Shown: positions 49,347 through 57,665, counted from the first letter of the stretch. The stretch: 64,000 bases of DNA from Marinimicrobium agarilyticum DSM 16975 (GCF_000423345.1 NZ_AUHU01000007.1:124001-188000), one strand, 5' to 3'. Notes: generated by a model from the letters alone, not told the origin. Program-made: numbers and translations.

Positions 49347-50300
49347 TTACAACCAATCCTTGTGTTTGAAATACCAGTACGGCGCTATGCCGGACAGGAC
49401 CATGATGAGCAGGGCCCAGACGTAGCCGAACTGCCAGTCGAGTTCGGGCATGATGTCGAAGTTCATCCCGTAGATGCTGGCGACCACCGTCGGGGGCAGG
49501 AAGACCACGGCGGCGATGGAGAAGGTTTTGATGATCTGGCTCTGTTCAATGTTGATGAAGCCCTGGGTGGAGTCCATCAGGAAGTTGATTTTGTCGAACA
49601 GGAAGGCGGTGTGGGACATCAGGGTGTCCACGTCGCGTTTGATTTCCCGGGCGGTTTCCTGCAGCTCGAAGTGCTCGCGCAGGTGGCGTTGCAGGAAGGA
49701 GATGGACCGTTGGGTGTCCATCAGGCAGAGGCGGATTTTGCCGTTGCTGTCTTCCAGTTTCGCGAGTTTGTCGATGGCGTCTTCGAGTTCGGCGTCGTCA
49801 TCTTCGAGCACGAGGTGGCTGACGTCTTCGAGTTTGCGGTGGATGTCTTCGAGCACGTCGGCGAGGTTTTCGACTTTCTGCTCGAACATGGTGATCATCA
49901 GGTCCTGGGGCGAGGTGGCCTGGACCTGGCCGCGGCGGGCGCGCATGCGCAGCAGGCGGAAGTCGGCCAGGTCACCGTCGCGCAGGGTGATCAGGCGTTT
50001 TTCCTGCAGGATGAAGGCGACGGTGACGGTGCTGTGACGCCCCTCTCCCGGAGAGAGGAACAGGGAGTGGACGTGGAGGCCGGCGGCGTCCTGGAAGTAG
50101 CGGGCGGAAAATTCGATTTCTTCCACGTCGTCAGACTCGGGAAGCTCGGCCCGCAGGAAGGTATTGAGCAGTTCGCGTTCTTCTTCGGTCGGTTCGTGGG
50201 CGTCGATCCAGACCGCGTCGTTCAGCGCGGTTTTGAGGCTGCTGTCATCTACCGGTTGGTCGCGCAGGGTGGCGCCCCGGATATTGAACATTCTCAACAT
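49347..50300 (-). CDS. corA: Magnesium/cobalt transporter CorA
   Basis: A 317-aa CorA-type channel. A long soluble N-domain with coiled helices is followed by two C-terminal helices; the first ends in the signature YGMN (VASIYGMNFD). Pentameric, inner membrane, passive Mg2+ uptake. The C-terminus has the basic tail WYFKHKDWL. Single gene, followed by repeat copy 2. Confidence 0.95.
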   Translation of the reverse strand: MLRMFNIRGATLRDQPVDDSSLKTALNDAVWIDAHEPTEEERELLNTFLRAELPESDDVEEIEFSARYFQDAAGLHVHSLFLSPGEGRHSTVTVAFILQEKRLITLRDGDLADFRLLRMRARRGQVQATSPQDLMITMFEQKVENLADVLEDIHRKLEDVSHLVLEDDDAELEDAIDKLAKLEDSNGKIRLCLMDTQRSISFLQRHLREHFELQETAREIKRDVDTLMSHTAFLFDKINFLMDSTQGFINIEQSQIIKTFSIAAVVFLPPTVVASIYGMNFDIMPELDWQFGYVWALLIMVLSGIAPYWYFKHKDWL

Positions 50301-50353
50301 GGATCGTTCTCCTCACGATTACAGTATTGGTTTTCCCACCATAGCACAGAGGT

Positions 50354-50380
50354 TTGACACCTGAGTGGCGGCATTATACA
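50354..50380 (+). promoter_or_regulatory. Promoter of the small coiled-coil membrane protein gene
   Basis: A consensus TTGACA (50354-50359), a 15-bp spacer and TATACA (50375-50380), 61 bp before the ATG at 50442. The spacer is shorter than ideal. Confidence 0.5.
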
Positions 50381-50441
50381 ACAGGCGCTTATCGGATGAA
50401 TCTGATAAGGTATTGTTTTGACCGTTTAAAAGACTGCACCC

Positions 50442-50768
50442 ATGAATTTTGATGACGTCTCTGCCAATATCCAATCCAAGATGCAACGCCTGGAGCAGCA
50501 GCTGGCAAACCTGCGGGCCGCGCGCCAGCGCGTGGAAGGTGATGATGCCGCGGTCGCGGTCATTGACCGGGATATCGGGGTGCTGATGGAGACGCGGGCG
50601 AAGCTGCTTCGCTCGCAGGATCTGGTGCAGCAGGTGCACACCATCGGACAGCAGACTCAGCAACAGCATCGGCGCGATCGCTTCTACCAGAAGCTGAGTC
50701 TGGCCCTGATCGCCTTCAGTGGCGTGGCACTGTTGGCGTTGTTGGGCGTCTACCTGTTTGTGATGTAG
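50442..50768 (+). CDS. Small membrane protein with coiled coil, unknown function
   Basis: A 108-aa protein: an N-terminal coiled coil (about 5-60, heptads such as MQRLEQQLANLRAARQRVE) and one C-terminal helix (about 85-107, LALIAFSGVALLALLGVYLF). This is a tail-anchored layout. I recognise no family. It converges on grxD with a 3-bp gap. Confidence 0.7.
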   Translation: MNFDDVSANIQSKMQRLEQQLANLRAARQRVEGDDAAVAVIDRDIGVLMETRAKLLRSQDLVQQVHTIGQQTQQQHRRDRFYQKLSLALIAFSGVALLALLGVYLFVM

Positions 50769-50771
50769 GGC

Positions 50772-51095
50772 TTACTCTTTGGGAGCCGCTTCTTCCAACA
50801 GTGGCTTAAGCTCACCTTTCTCGTACATTTCCATAACGATATCGCAGCCGCCGACCAGTTCGCCCTTGACCCACAGTTGAGGGAAGGTCGGCCAGTTGCC
50901 GTATTGGGGCAGGCCGGAGCGGATTTCCGGGTTGGCCAGTACGTCGACGTAGGCAAACCGCTGACCACAGGCCATGACTGCTTGCGAGGTGCGCTGGGAA
51001 AAGCCGCATTGGGGCGCGTTCGGGGAACCCTTCATGAACAGAATGACGGGGTTCTCTTCAATTTGCTGTTTGATGGTTGCCTGTACTTCGTCCAT
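50772..51095 (-). CDS. grxD: Monothiol glutaredoxin Grx4 (CGFS type)
   Basis: A CGFS glutaredoxin that carries [2Fe-2S] clusters, often with BolA-type partners such as IbaG (36177). The active site is in APQCGFSQRT, with GSH-binding WPTFPQLWV and GGCDIV. An ATG at 51116 would add seven residues; the ATG at 51095 fits the family start and has GAGG twelve bases upstream. Either start is possible. Confidence 0.93.
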   Translation of the reverse strand: MDEVQATIKQQIEENPVILFMKGSPNAPQCGFSQRTSQAVMACGQRFAYVDVLANPEIRSGLPQYGNWPTFPQLWVKGELVGGCDIVMEMYEKGELKPLLEEAAPKE

Positions 51096-51252
51096 AGGGC
51101 TGACTGACCTCTTCATTTCATTGGGACGTGAATGTCATCGCGAGATAAACCAGAAATCCGCGCTGCGGGAAAGACCCAGCAGGCGAGTCAAGTATTACTA
51201 TTCTAACGCAGGGCGTTTCGGGAAACCAGCCGGCGTTGGCTTCAAGACTGGC

Positions 51253-53640
51253 TCAGCCCTGAGCCAGTCGCTTTTTCGTTAGCCGGGTCGGCGGGTGGCT
51301 GAGTGGGTCTTCCGGCCATGGATGTTTGGGGTAACGCCCGCGCATCTCCTTACGGACCCCCTGATAAGCGCCCTGCCAGAAAGAGGCAAGATCGGTGGTG
51401 ATGGCCAGGGGGCTACCGTTGGGCGAGGCCAGGTGCAAACGCAGTGGCACCCGACCCTCAGCCAAAGTGAATCGCTCACAGCCGAAAAACTCCTGCAGCT
51501 TGCCACTGACTTCCGCCATGCCCTGCTCCGGATACTCGACCGGCACTTCCCGGTCGCTGGGCAAAGTGACTTTTCGAGGCAGCAACCGATCCAGCGCCAG
51601 GACATTGTCAAACCCCAGATAGAACTGCAGCCCGTCAAGCCAAGGTAGCGCATCGGGGCGCACGCGCTCCGACAGGTAGGGCCCCAACCACTCTTCCAGG
51701 CGGGCCGTCAGGGCTCCCTCGCCGAGCTCGGGCAGCTCGAGCAGAGCGGCATCCCGGGCCAGCCGCGCCCGCCGCAACAGCTGAGTCGCGGCCTCCGGCC
51801 AGGGGTAAACGCCCTCGCCTTTTGCCTGAATATCCGATATCAGGGCGGCAACCAGGGCGTCACCCGACACGGGGGCCCGATCCTCCGCCGTGATCGAACC
51901 GCCCATTCGCCACAGGGTTCGCCACTGCCAGCCCCGGCCGGACAGGGTCAACTCGGAAGAGGCCTGACTCAAGGCCCGTTGCTGCTCCGGCCCGAGCGAC
52001 AGACTCCAGCCCAGGCCCGCGTGTCCCTTGCCCCGGGCGATGACTTCGGGAAACACCGCCCACTCACTGTCCAGCGTGCCTTCGGGGGCGACACTGATAC
52101 CGCTGTTGAGCCGGTAGCGCCCCGAGGACTGCCGATGGCCAATCCGATCGCGGAAGACGTGGGCCAGCACATCCCTTGCCAGCGGCGGGCCCTTCTGCGT
52201 CGACACATCGAGCGCTTTGCTCCACCGGCTTGCCTGCTTTTGCCAAAGACGGTTTCGGGCCAGTTCCCGGTCGGCCCCGCGCTGCCAGTCGTCCAGCTCC
52301 AAGGCGTCAAAATGCAGAGCCAGGGCCAGTAACAGCGCCTCTTCCGGCAAGTGTTCGCATGCGGCTGCCGCTTGTAGCAAGGCGGCAATACGTGGATGGG
52401 TCCCCAAAGCCACCACCTGACGGCCTCGTTCGGTAATCCCCCCCGTCTCATCCAGATGACCCCAGGCTCGAAGCTGCTCCCGCGCGGCGGCCAGTGCCAT
52501 GGGATTGGGCGGCTCCAGCCAGGGCAGGTCTTCAGAGGGCGAACCCCAGTGGGCCAGACGCAACGCCAAGGGCACCAGGTCGGTCGAGCGAATCTCCGGC
52601 TGATCTGCTGGCGCTAAGACTTCGCTCTGCGCCCACAACCGAAGACAGTCCCCCGCCTGAACCCGACCGGCCCGGCCGCGCCGCTGTTCGGCACTGGCAG
52701 CGCTGATACGCCGGGTCTGCAACCGACTGACCCCCGTGCCCTGTTCGTACACCGAACGGCGCGCCAGCCCGGAATCAATCACCAACGTGACATCGCCAAT
52801 GGTGAGGGAGGTTTCGGCAATATTGGTTGCCAGAATCACACGGGGCCCGCTTGCCGGCTCCAGCGCCCTTGCCTGCTCCGCGTCCGATACCCGACTGTGC
52901 AACCGGACGACCTGAGAGTTCTCCCTCGCCAACCGCTGCCCGCAGGCCTCAATCGCCCGCCAACCGGGCAGAAACACCAACACCGTGCGGCTTCGCCAGT
53001 CCGACACCGAACCGAGCGCATTCGCGACCTGCAATTCCAACGGTTCGGGCCGTTGCCGTGCATCCAGCTTCGGCGCCCGATAGTCAACCGAAACGGGAAA
53101 ACACCGTCCGGGCGCAAACAGACGCTGCTCAACCTGGGTTTGCAACGCCGGATCAGGCGTTGCGGACATCAACACCAACACCAAATCCTCCCGAAGAACC
53201 GCCGCCTCCTGCAGCAGCGCCCAGGCGGTATCCTGATCCAGCGCCCGCTCGTGCACCTCATCCAGCATCACGGTAGCGACCCCTTCCAACTCAGGATCGG
53301 AAAGAAGGCGCTGCAGGAAAACCCCCGGCGTCATCACCACCAACTGCGTCTGCCCGGAGACCTTTCGGTCAAACGGCACCTGATACCCGACCGTCTGCCC
53401 AACACCCTCACCCAGCAACTCCGCGAGCCGCCGGGCCACCCCGCGCGCTGCCAAAATACGCGGCTGAACCACCCACACCTGCCGCCCCTCGGGCGCCGCC
53501 TCCAACGCCCAGAGCGGCGCCAAAGTCGACTTCCCGGCGCCGGGCTCGGCTTCGAGCAAAAGGGGCTCCGGACCCAGAGACTTTAGGAAGTCGGGCCGGT
53601 AGTCACTGAGAGGAAGGTTGGGGAGTTCAAGTGCTTTCAA
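51253..53640 (-). CDS. hrpB: ATP-dependent helicase HrpB (DEAH/DExH family)
   Basis: A protein of about 795 aa with Walker A EPGAGKST, the DEVH box (MLDEVHERALDQD), SAT motif (MSATPD) and motif VI QRRGRAGRV. Helicase, HA2/ratchet and HrpB-specific C-terminal domains follow. The RNA or DNA target is unknown. No ATG fits: the frame begins with TTG at 53658, and a TTG at 53640 has AGG eight bases upstream. I chose 53640. Repeat copy 4 lies 50 bp upstream, in sense orientation. Confidence 0.92.
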   Translation of the reverse strand: MKALELPNLPLSDYRPDFLKSLGPEPLLLEAEPGAGKSTLAPLWALEAAPEGRQVWVVQPRILAARGVARRLAELLGEGVGQTVGYQVPFDRKVSGQTQLVVMTPGVFLQRLLSDPELEGVATVMLDEVHERALDQDTAWALLQEAAVLREDLVLVLMSATPDPALQTQVEQRLFAPGRCFPVSVDYRAPKLDARQRPEPLELQVANALGSVSDWRSRTVLVFLPGWRAIEACGQRLARENSQVVRLHSRVSDAEQARALEPASGPRVILATNIAETSLTIGDVTLVIDSGLARRSVYEQGTGVSRLQTRRISAASAEQRRGRAGRVQAGDCLRLWAQSEVLAPADQPEIRSTDLVPLALRLAHWGSPSEDLPWLEPPNPMALAAAREQLRAWGHLDETGGITERGRQVVALGTHPRIAALLQAAAACEHLPEEALLLALALHFDALELDDWQRGADRELARNRLWQKQASRWSKALDVSTQKGPPLARDVLAHVFRDRIGHRQSSGRYRLNSGISVAPEGTLDSEWAVFPEVIARGKGHAGLGWSLSLGPEQQRALSQASSELTLSGRGWQWRTLWRMGGSITAEDRAPVSGDALVAALISDIQAKGEGVYPWPEAATQLLRRARLARDAALLELPELGEGALTARLEEWLGPYLSERVRPDALPWLDGLQFYLGFDNVLALDRLLPRKVTLPSDREVPVEYPEQGMAEVSGKLQEFFGCERFTLAEGRVPLRLHLASPNGSPLAITTDLASFWQGAYQGVRKEMRGRYPKHPWPEDPLSHPPTRLTKKRLAQG

Positions 53641-53690
53641 TGAATAGGCCTGTAACAAAATTGGTTGAGGAACTTCGTAGAAGGTACGGT

Positions 53691-53793
53691 CGGGCCGTCA
53701 GGTATACCATTTCGGAAACGCATAAATCCATCCCTGAAGCTCCATCGTTTCTCCCTGAAACGACGGTTCCGAAATGGTATACCTGACGCCCCG
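53691..53793 (-). repeat. Structured repeat, copy 4 (21-bp perfect arms, 49-nt core)
   Basis: Arms 53697-53717 and 53767-53787 are a perfect 21-bp inverted repeat, extending to 53691 and 53793 with one mismatch. On the minus strand the core has TCGTTTC-AGGGA-GAAACGA (7 bp) and then TTC-AGGGAT-GGA. The core's second half, GAGCTTCAGGGATGGATTTA, is clearly related to copies 1-3. It lies 50 bp before hrpB. Confidence 0.88.
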
Positions 53794-53875
53794 CCCTCTG
53801 TGCCCCCACTTTAGCTTTACTCTCTTTTCAGATTTGTATTTTTGAACAAATGTACACGGAATCACGTGTGTTGAT

Positions 53876-53910
53876 GGTGGGTGGCGCGCTTCGCGCTTAC
53901 CGCACCCTAC
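53876..53910 (+). repeat. REP-like half element with GCGCG-CTT-CGCGC hairpin
   Basis: Shares GGTGGCGC-CTTCGC-CTTACC with the full inverted element at 59704-59788 and ends in ACCCTAC. It folds as GCGCG/CGCGC. It lies between structured repeats 4 and 3. No partner arm is found nearby. Confidence 0.6.
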
Positions 53911-53940
53911 GAATCCATAGAACCTCGAAGATGGCACTGA

Positions 53941-54051
53941 GGGCTTGGGCGGGGTAAACCCTTGCAGGACCGTGGAGCGGGGGACCCGCGATTCGAGCCT
54001 ACAGGGATGTATTTACGGCGTGTCCTGCAAGGATTTACCCCGCTCAAGCCC
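53941..54051 (+). repeat. Structured repeat, copy 3 (30-bp arms, 51-nt core)
   Basis: Arms 53941-53970 and 54022-54051 pair at 28 of 30 positions; one difference is a G-T wobble, the other C-A. The core (plus strand) has GCGGG-GGA-CCCGC and TAC-AGGGAT-GTA; CUACAGGGAUGU matches the CsrA consensus at 11 of 12. It lies 15 bp beyond the TonB-receptor stop, antisense to that gene. Confidence 0.9.
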
Positions 54052-54066
54052 GGACTACCCCGAACG

Positions 54067-56124
54067 CTACCATTGATAATCCACATTCAGACCAACACTC
54101 ACCTGACGTCCGGGCGCGGGCTCAAAAGAACGACCATTGCCCTGATTCACAATCACCGCCCCCACATACGGCTCATCCGTCACATTCTCCAGTTTCGCCC
54201 AGCCAGCAACCAACCAATCCCCAAACACACGTTCAGAGTCCACACTAAAATCCCAAGTGACCGCCGACGGCGCCCAGGTCTCATTATCATCCGCCGTCGC
54301 CACCTCACTGCGATAGCGACCCACCAACGTCAACCCCAAACGAGAATCCAACAAAGGCTCCCAACGAAGCTGACCATACACATTCGAATCCGCAATCCCA
54401 GGCAACTGATTGCCCGACCACTCGCCGGCCGAATAGGTCGCATCCAGATAACTCGCACTGTAACGGGCCCACCAACCCGGCGCCAGCGACAGCGAACCGA
54501 ACGCCTCCAGGCCCCAACGCTCAGTGGCCGCCGCGTTGCGATACGTCGTCCGCCCCCCTTCGGACTGATCCACCACCAACTCATCCGAACTCTCAATCTG
54601 AAACACCGTCAGCTCCATCAGCGGCGAACCGGGCGGCCCAAAGCGAACCCCGATGTCCCGTTGATCACTCTCCGCCGGCGACAGCTGGGTATTCAACCCG
54701 GTCCCCTCATTGCGATAGGCCATCTCCGTCAGCGTCGCCGTTTCGTAACCGCGCCCCACACTGGCAAACAACTGCCACCGGTCCATCAGGTCATAAGTGA
54801 CGCCCAGGGCGGTCGACACAAAATCGTCCTCCCGGCCACCACTGTCGTCAGGGTTGGCGGGTTGTCCGTTTTGAGTCGGCACGATGAAATGATCATCCAC
54901 CGCAAACGTCAGGTCGCTGTATCGGGCACCGCCGGTCACCGACCAACGAACGCCCGGCTGCCAGGTGAAAATGGTGAACAGGTCCCGACTGTCCACCTCG
55001 CCCAACTCGTTCCGACGCAAGTCGCCGGTGACCCCGTTATCGTTCACATAACCGCGGCGACGGTCTTCCATCTGCTCCAGGCTCAGCCCCACTGAGGCTT
55101 CCAACGGGGCACCTGCCAGGGTCAGGTCCCGCGTATAGCTGGCCCGCAGGCCAGCGAAATCGCGGGTCAGATCAATCACCGCACCGGAACTGGTGATGTC
55201 CTCACCGCCGAAAGGCAGCCACTGATTCACTTCCCGCTGACCCCGCCAAAGGGCCGCTTCCCAGCGGTTCTCGGTTTGCGTCTGGCGCAGCGTCATGGAG
55301 GCCTGACGATGCCGGATTTTTTTGCGGGAATCATAGGTAAAGGCACGTTCATTGCCCGCTTGCGGGTCTTCCCGCCAGCGCTCGGGGCTCAAGCCCAGAG
55401 GATCTTGCAATAGCGGGTCGTCGCTGATATCCACCCGGACAATGGCCTCAATGCCACTATCAGCGAGGTGGTAAAGCCGGGCCCCGGCATTGCGCCGTTC
55501 CGCCTCAGCGTGAGGGCGTTCGCCATCGCTCTCAAACCGGGAGGCCTGAATCCGCGCGCCCCAATCCCCCTCGCGCCACTCGCCCGCCAGGGCCTGGCGA
55601 CGCCGGTCGCCCTCGCCAGCGAGGAGCTTGGCACTCAAACGGTTGTCCTCGGGGGCCGCCGTCTCAAACAGAATTACCCCTCCGGAGCCGTTGCCGTATA
55701 GCGAGGCCAAAGGGCCGCGCAGCACGCGCACGCGGGTGACCTCATCCACCGGCACGCTGGAGAGCTGGCCCTGCCCGTCGGGCGTGGCCAGCGGTACCCC
55801 ATCCAATTGCAGATCAATGCCGCGCACGCCAAAAGCGGAGCGCGCCCCGAATCCACGAAGGGTGACCCGGGTGTCCTGAGCATAGTTGGAACGGCTGTCG
55901 GCCTGCACCCCGGGCAAGCCCTGGAGGAGCTCTCCGCTGTCAATGCGCAGTCCCGGCTGCTGTTCGCGCATGCTCAACTCGGTCCCGCCCGGCATGGGTT
56001 CGGGTTGCTCATCGCGCTCGCCAGTGACCACCAAGGTCTCCAGGCCGTCACCCCAGGCCGGAGCGTTCAATGTCGCCGCAACAATGAACAGAACAGGGAT
56101 CGGAAACCATCGCATAACCGTCAT
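54067..56124 (-). CDS. TonB-dependent outer-membrane receptor
   Basis: A 685-aa receptor: signal peptide (about 1-25, ending PAWG), a TonB-box-like strand (ETLVVTGER), plug domain (about 35-150, LLQGLPGVQADSR, VRVLRGPLASLYGNGSGGVI) and a 22-strand barrel. The C-terminal residue is Trp (VGLNVDYQW), consistent with barrel insertion. The motifs are those of siderophore/ferric-type or vitamin receptors; the ligand is not evident and no riboswitch is seen upstream. The ATG at 56124 has AAGGTGG upstream. Confidence 0.9.
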   Translation of the reverse strand: MTVMRWFPIPVLFIVAATLNAPAWGDGLETLVVTGERDEQPEPMPGGTELSMREQQPGLRIDSGELLQGLPGVQADSRSNYAQDTRVTLRGFGARSAFGVRGIDLQLDGVPLATPDGQGQLSSVPVDEVTRVRVLRGPLASLYGNGSGGVILFETAAPEDNRLSAKLLAGEGDRRRQALAGEWREGDWGARIQASRFESDGERPHAEAERRNAGARLYHLADSGIEAIVRVDISDDPLLQDPLGLSPERWREDPQAGNERAFTYDSRKKIRHRQASMTLRQTQTENRWEAALWRGQREVNQWLPFGGEDITSSGAVIDLTRDFAGLRASYTRDLTLAGAPLEASVGLSLEQMEDRRRGYVNDNGVTGDLRRNELGEVDSRDLFTIFTWQPGVRWSVTGGARYSDLTFAVDDHFIVPTQNGQPANPDDSGGREDDFVSTALGVTYDLMDRWQLFASVGRGYETATLTEMAYRNEGTGLNTQLSPAESDQRDIGVRFGPPGSPLMELTVFQIESSDELVVDQSEGGRTTYRNAAATERWGLEAFGSLSLAPGWWARYSASYLDATYSAGEWSGNQLPGIADSNVYGQLRWEPLLDSRLGLTLVGRYRSEVATADDNETWAPSAVTWDFSVDSERVFGDWLVAGWAKLENVTDEPYVGAVIVNQGNGRSFEPAPGRQVSVGLNVDYQW

Positions 56125-56261
56125 TCAATACCACCTTTTGGATCGGGAAATCGTTTTCCGCTGCCGCCGAGGCAAGGGCCGCTCATGATACCCACTCTGG
56201 CGTGCCTGTGCAGGGAGCCGCATCCCTCACAGTACGGCCCGTAAACGCAAATGGATGCCAT

Positions 56262-56290
56262 TTGCCAAGCCTGAAAAATGGCTATAGTAT
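56262..56290 (+). promoter_or_regulatory. Probable argD promoter
   Basis: TTGCCA (56262-56267), a 17-bp spacer and TAGTAT (56285-56290), with an overlapping TATAGT. It lies about 165 bp before the argD ATG, giving a long leader. Confidence 0.5.
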
Positions 56291-56368
56291 TGCTCTTTTG
56301 CCATTTCATGGGCTCGTTTCCCCCCGCCTGTAGCGGGCTTGAATGGCTCCGGTATTCCTGATTGATCC

Positions 56369-56422
56369 CCGCCTCAACGCATTGGCAGCCTGTTATCACA
56401 ACGGGCGTTTGGCGGTTTTTTT
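56369..56422 (+). terminator. Terminator-like hairpin in the argD leader (possible attenuator)
   Basis: CCGCCTCAACGC (56369-56380) pairs with GCGTTTGGCGG (56405-56415) with a small bulge and is followed by seven T (56416-56422). The inner sequence can form a competing hairpin, CCTGTT/AACGGG. The argD ATG is 31 bp further. Confidence 0.5.
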
Positions 56423-56453
56423 GATGGTGCTGAAGAACCACAGTGGAGTGTAA

Positions 56454-57617
56454 ATGGACACATTGATGAACACATACGGTACCCGCACGCTGACCCTGGT
56501 CCGGGGCGAGGGCAGCCGTGTGTGGGACGATCAGGGCAACAGTTATATCGATGCCATCAGTGGCATCGCGGTTTGCGGGCTGGGACACTCTCACCCGGCG
56601 GTTACCCGCGCTCTGGCCGAACAGGCCGGCACGCTGCTGCACGTTTCCAACCTCTACAACATTCCCCAGCAACGCCGATTGGCGGATTTGCTGTGCGAAC
56701 AGGCCGGAATGGAGCGGGTGTTTTTCTCCAACTCGGGGGCGGAAGCCAACGAGGCCGCCATCAAGATGGCGCGGAAATACGGCGCGGCCAAGGGCTTGGA
56801 CAAACCCACCATTATCGTGATGGAAAACAGCTTCCACGGCCGCACCATGGCCACCCTGAGCGCGACCGGCAACAAAAAGGCTCAAGAAGGCTTCGCCCCA
56901 TTGGTGGAAGGGTTTGTCCGGGTGCCTTACAACGACCCGGAGGCCGTGCGCGCCGCCGCCGCAGAACACAAGAATATTGTCGCCGTTCTGGTCGAACCGA
57001 TTCAGGGTGAAGGCGGCGTGCGGGTGCCCTCTCCGGGCTACCTGAATCAGTTGCGGGAAATCTGCGACCAGAATGACTGGCTGCTGATGCTCGATGAAAT
57101 TCAGACCGGCAACGGCCGCACCGGCCGCTACTTCGCCTTTCAACACAACGGTATTCAGCCCGATGTGCTCACCACGGCCAAGGGGCTGGGTAACGGCGTA
57201 CCGATCGGCGCCTGCCTGGCCCGCGGCGATGCCGGAGACATTTTCCAGCCGGGCAATCACGGCTCAACGTTTGGCGGCAACCCGCTCGCCTGCAGCGCCG
57301 GTATCGCCGTGGTGGAAACGCTGCTGAATGAAGGCTGGATCGCGCGTGCGGCACAGCTGGGAGACTGGCTGTTGCGCGAGTTCCAGACCCGGCTGAGTGG
57401 GGACGACAAAGTCGTGGACATTCGTGGCAAGGGGCTGATGATCGGCATTGAGCTGGACCGCCCCTGCGCGAAGCTGGTCGCTCAGGCGCGCGAGCGCGAG
57501 TTGCTGATCAACGTCACGGCGGGCAACACCATACGGCTGCTACCGCCGTTTATCTTGAGCGATGCGGAAGCCGAACAACTGGTGACCGGCGTGGCGGAAT
57601 TGATTCGCGCCCTTTAA
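56454..57617 (+). CDS. argD: Acetylornithine/succinyldiaminopimelate aminotransferase
   Basis: PLP-dependent class III aminotransferase in arginine (and lysine) synthesis. It has 387 aa. The PLP lysine is in TTAKGLGNGVPIG, with LDEIQTGNGRTGRYFAF and NSGAEANEAAIKMAR. GGAG lies five bases before the ATG. First gene of argD-argF-ABC ATPase, with argF 48 bp downstream. Confidence 0.96.
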   Translation: MDTLMNTYGTRTLTLVRGEGSRVWDDQGNSYIDAISGIAVCGLGHSHPAVTRALAEQAGTLLHVSNLYNIPQQRRLADLLCEQAGMERVFFSNSGAEANEAAIKMARKYGAAKGLDKPTIIVMENSFHGRTMATLSATGNKKAQEGFAPLVEGFVRVPYNDPEAVRAAAAEHKNIVAVLVEPIQGEGGVRVPSPGYLNQLREICDQNDWLLMLDEIQTGNGRTGRYFAFQHNGIQPDVLTTAKGLGNGVPIGACLARGDAGDIFQPGNHGSTFGGNPLACSAGIAVVETLLNEGWIARAAQLGDWLLREFQTRLSGDDKVVDIRGKGLMIGIELDRPCAKLVAQARERELLINVTAGNTIRLLPPFILSDAEAEQLVTGVAELIRAL

Positions 57618-57665
57618 TTCATCGGCCGTGTGCGCGGCCCACTGTTGACACAACGAGTTGCCATT

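Larger units (their letters stand above)
56125..56453. other. 329-bp divergent region between the TonB receptor and argD
   Basis: No gene is seen. It contains a plus-strand promoter (56262-56290) and a terminator-like hairpin (56369-56422) in the argD leader. I looked for TPP- and cobalamin-type conserved boxes on the receptor side and found none. Confidence 0.6.

Noticed and set aside
53697-53787. GGTATACC in the arms of copy 4 as a hexuronate-regulator (ExuR/UxuR-type) operator pair
   Set aside because: The motif is part of a 21-bp pairing arm, is absent from the other copies, and no uronate gene is adjacent.
49053-54051. Structured repeats as integron attC sites
   Set aside because: attC sites keep conserved GTTRRRY / RYYYAAC ends and vary in the middle. 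These elements have variable arms and a conserved core, and no integrase is present.
49053-54051. CRISPR array
   Set aside because: Copies are few, in opposite orientations and at irregular distances, with no short direct repeats and no cas genes.
53962-55095. Plus-strand 377-aa open frame opposite the TonB receptor
   Set aside because: It starts inside repeat copy 3 and is antisense to a clear receptor gene. Its composition (many Arg/His/Pro) is a shadow of the opposite strand.
56125-56300. TPP or cobalamin riboswitch before the TonB receptor
   Set aside because: None of the conserved boxes I know for these classes can be found on the minus strand.
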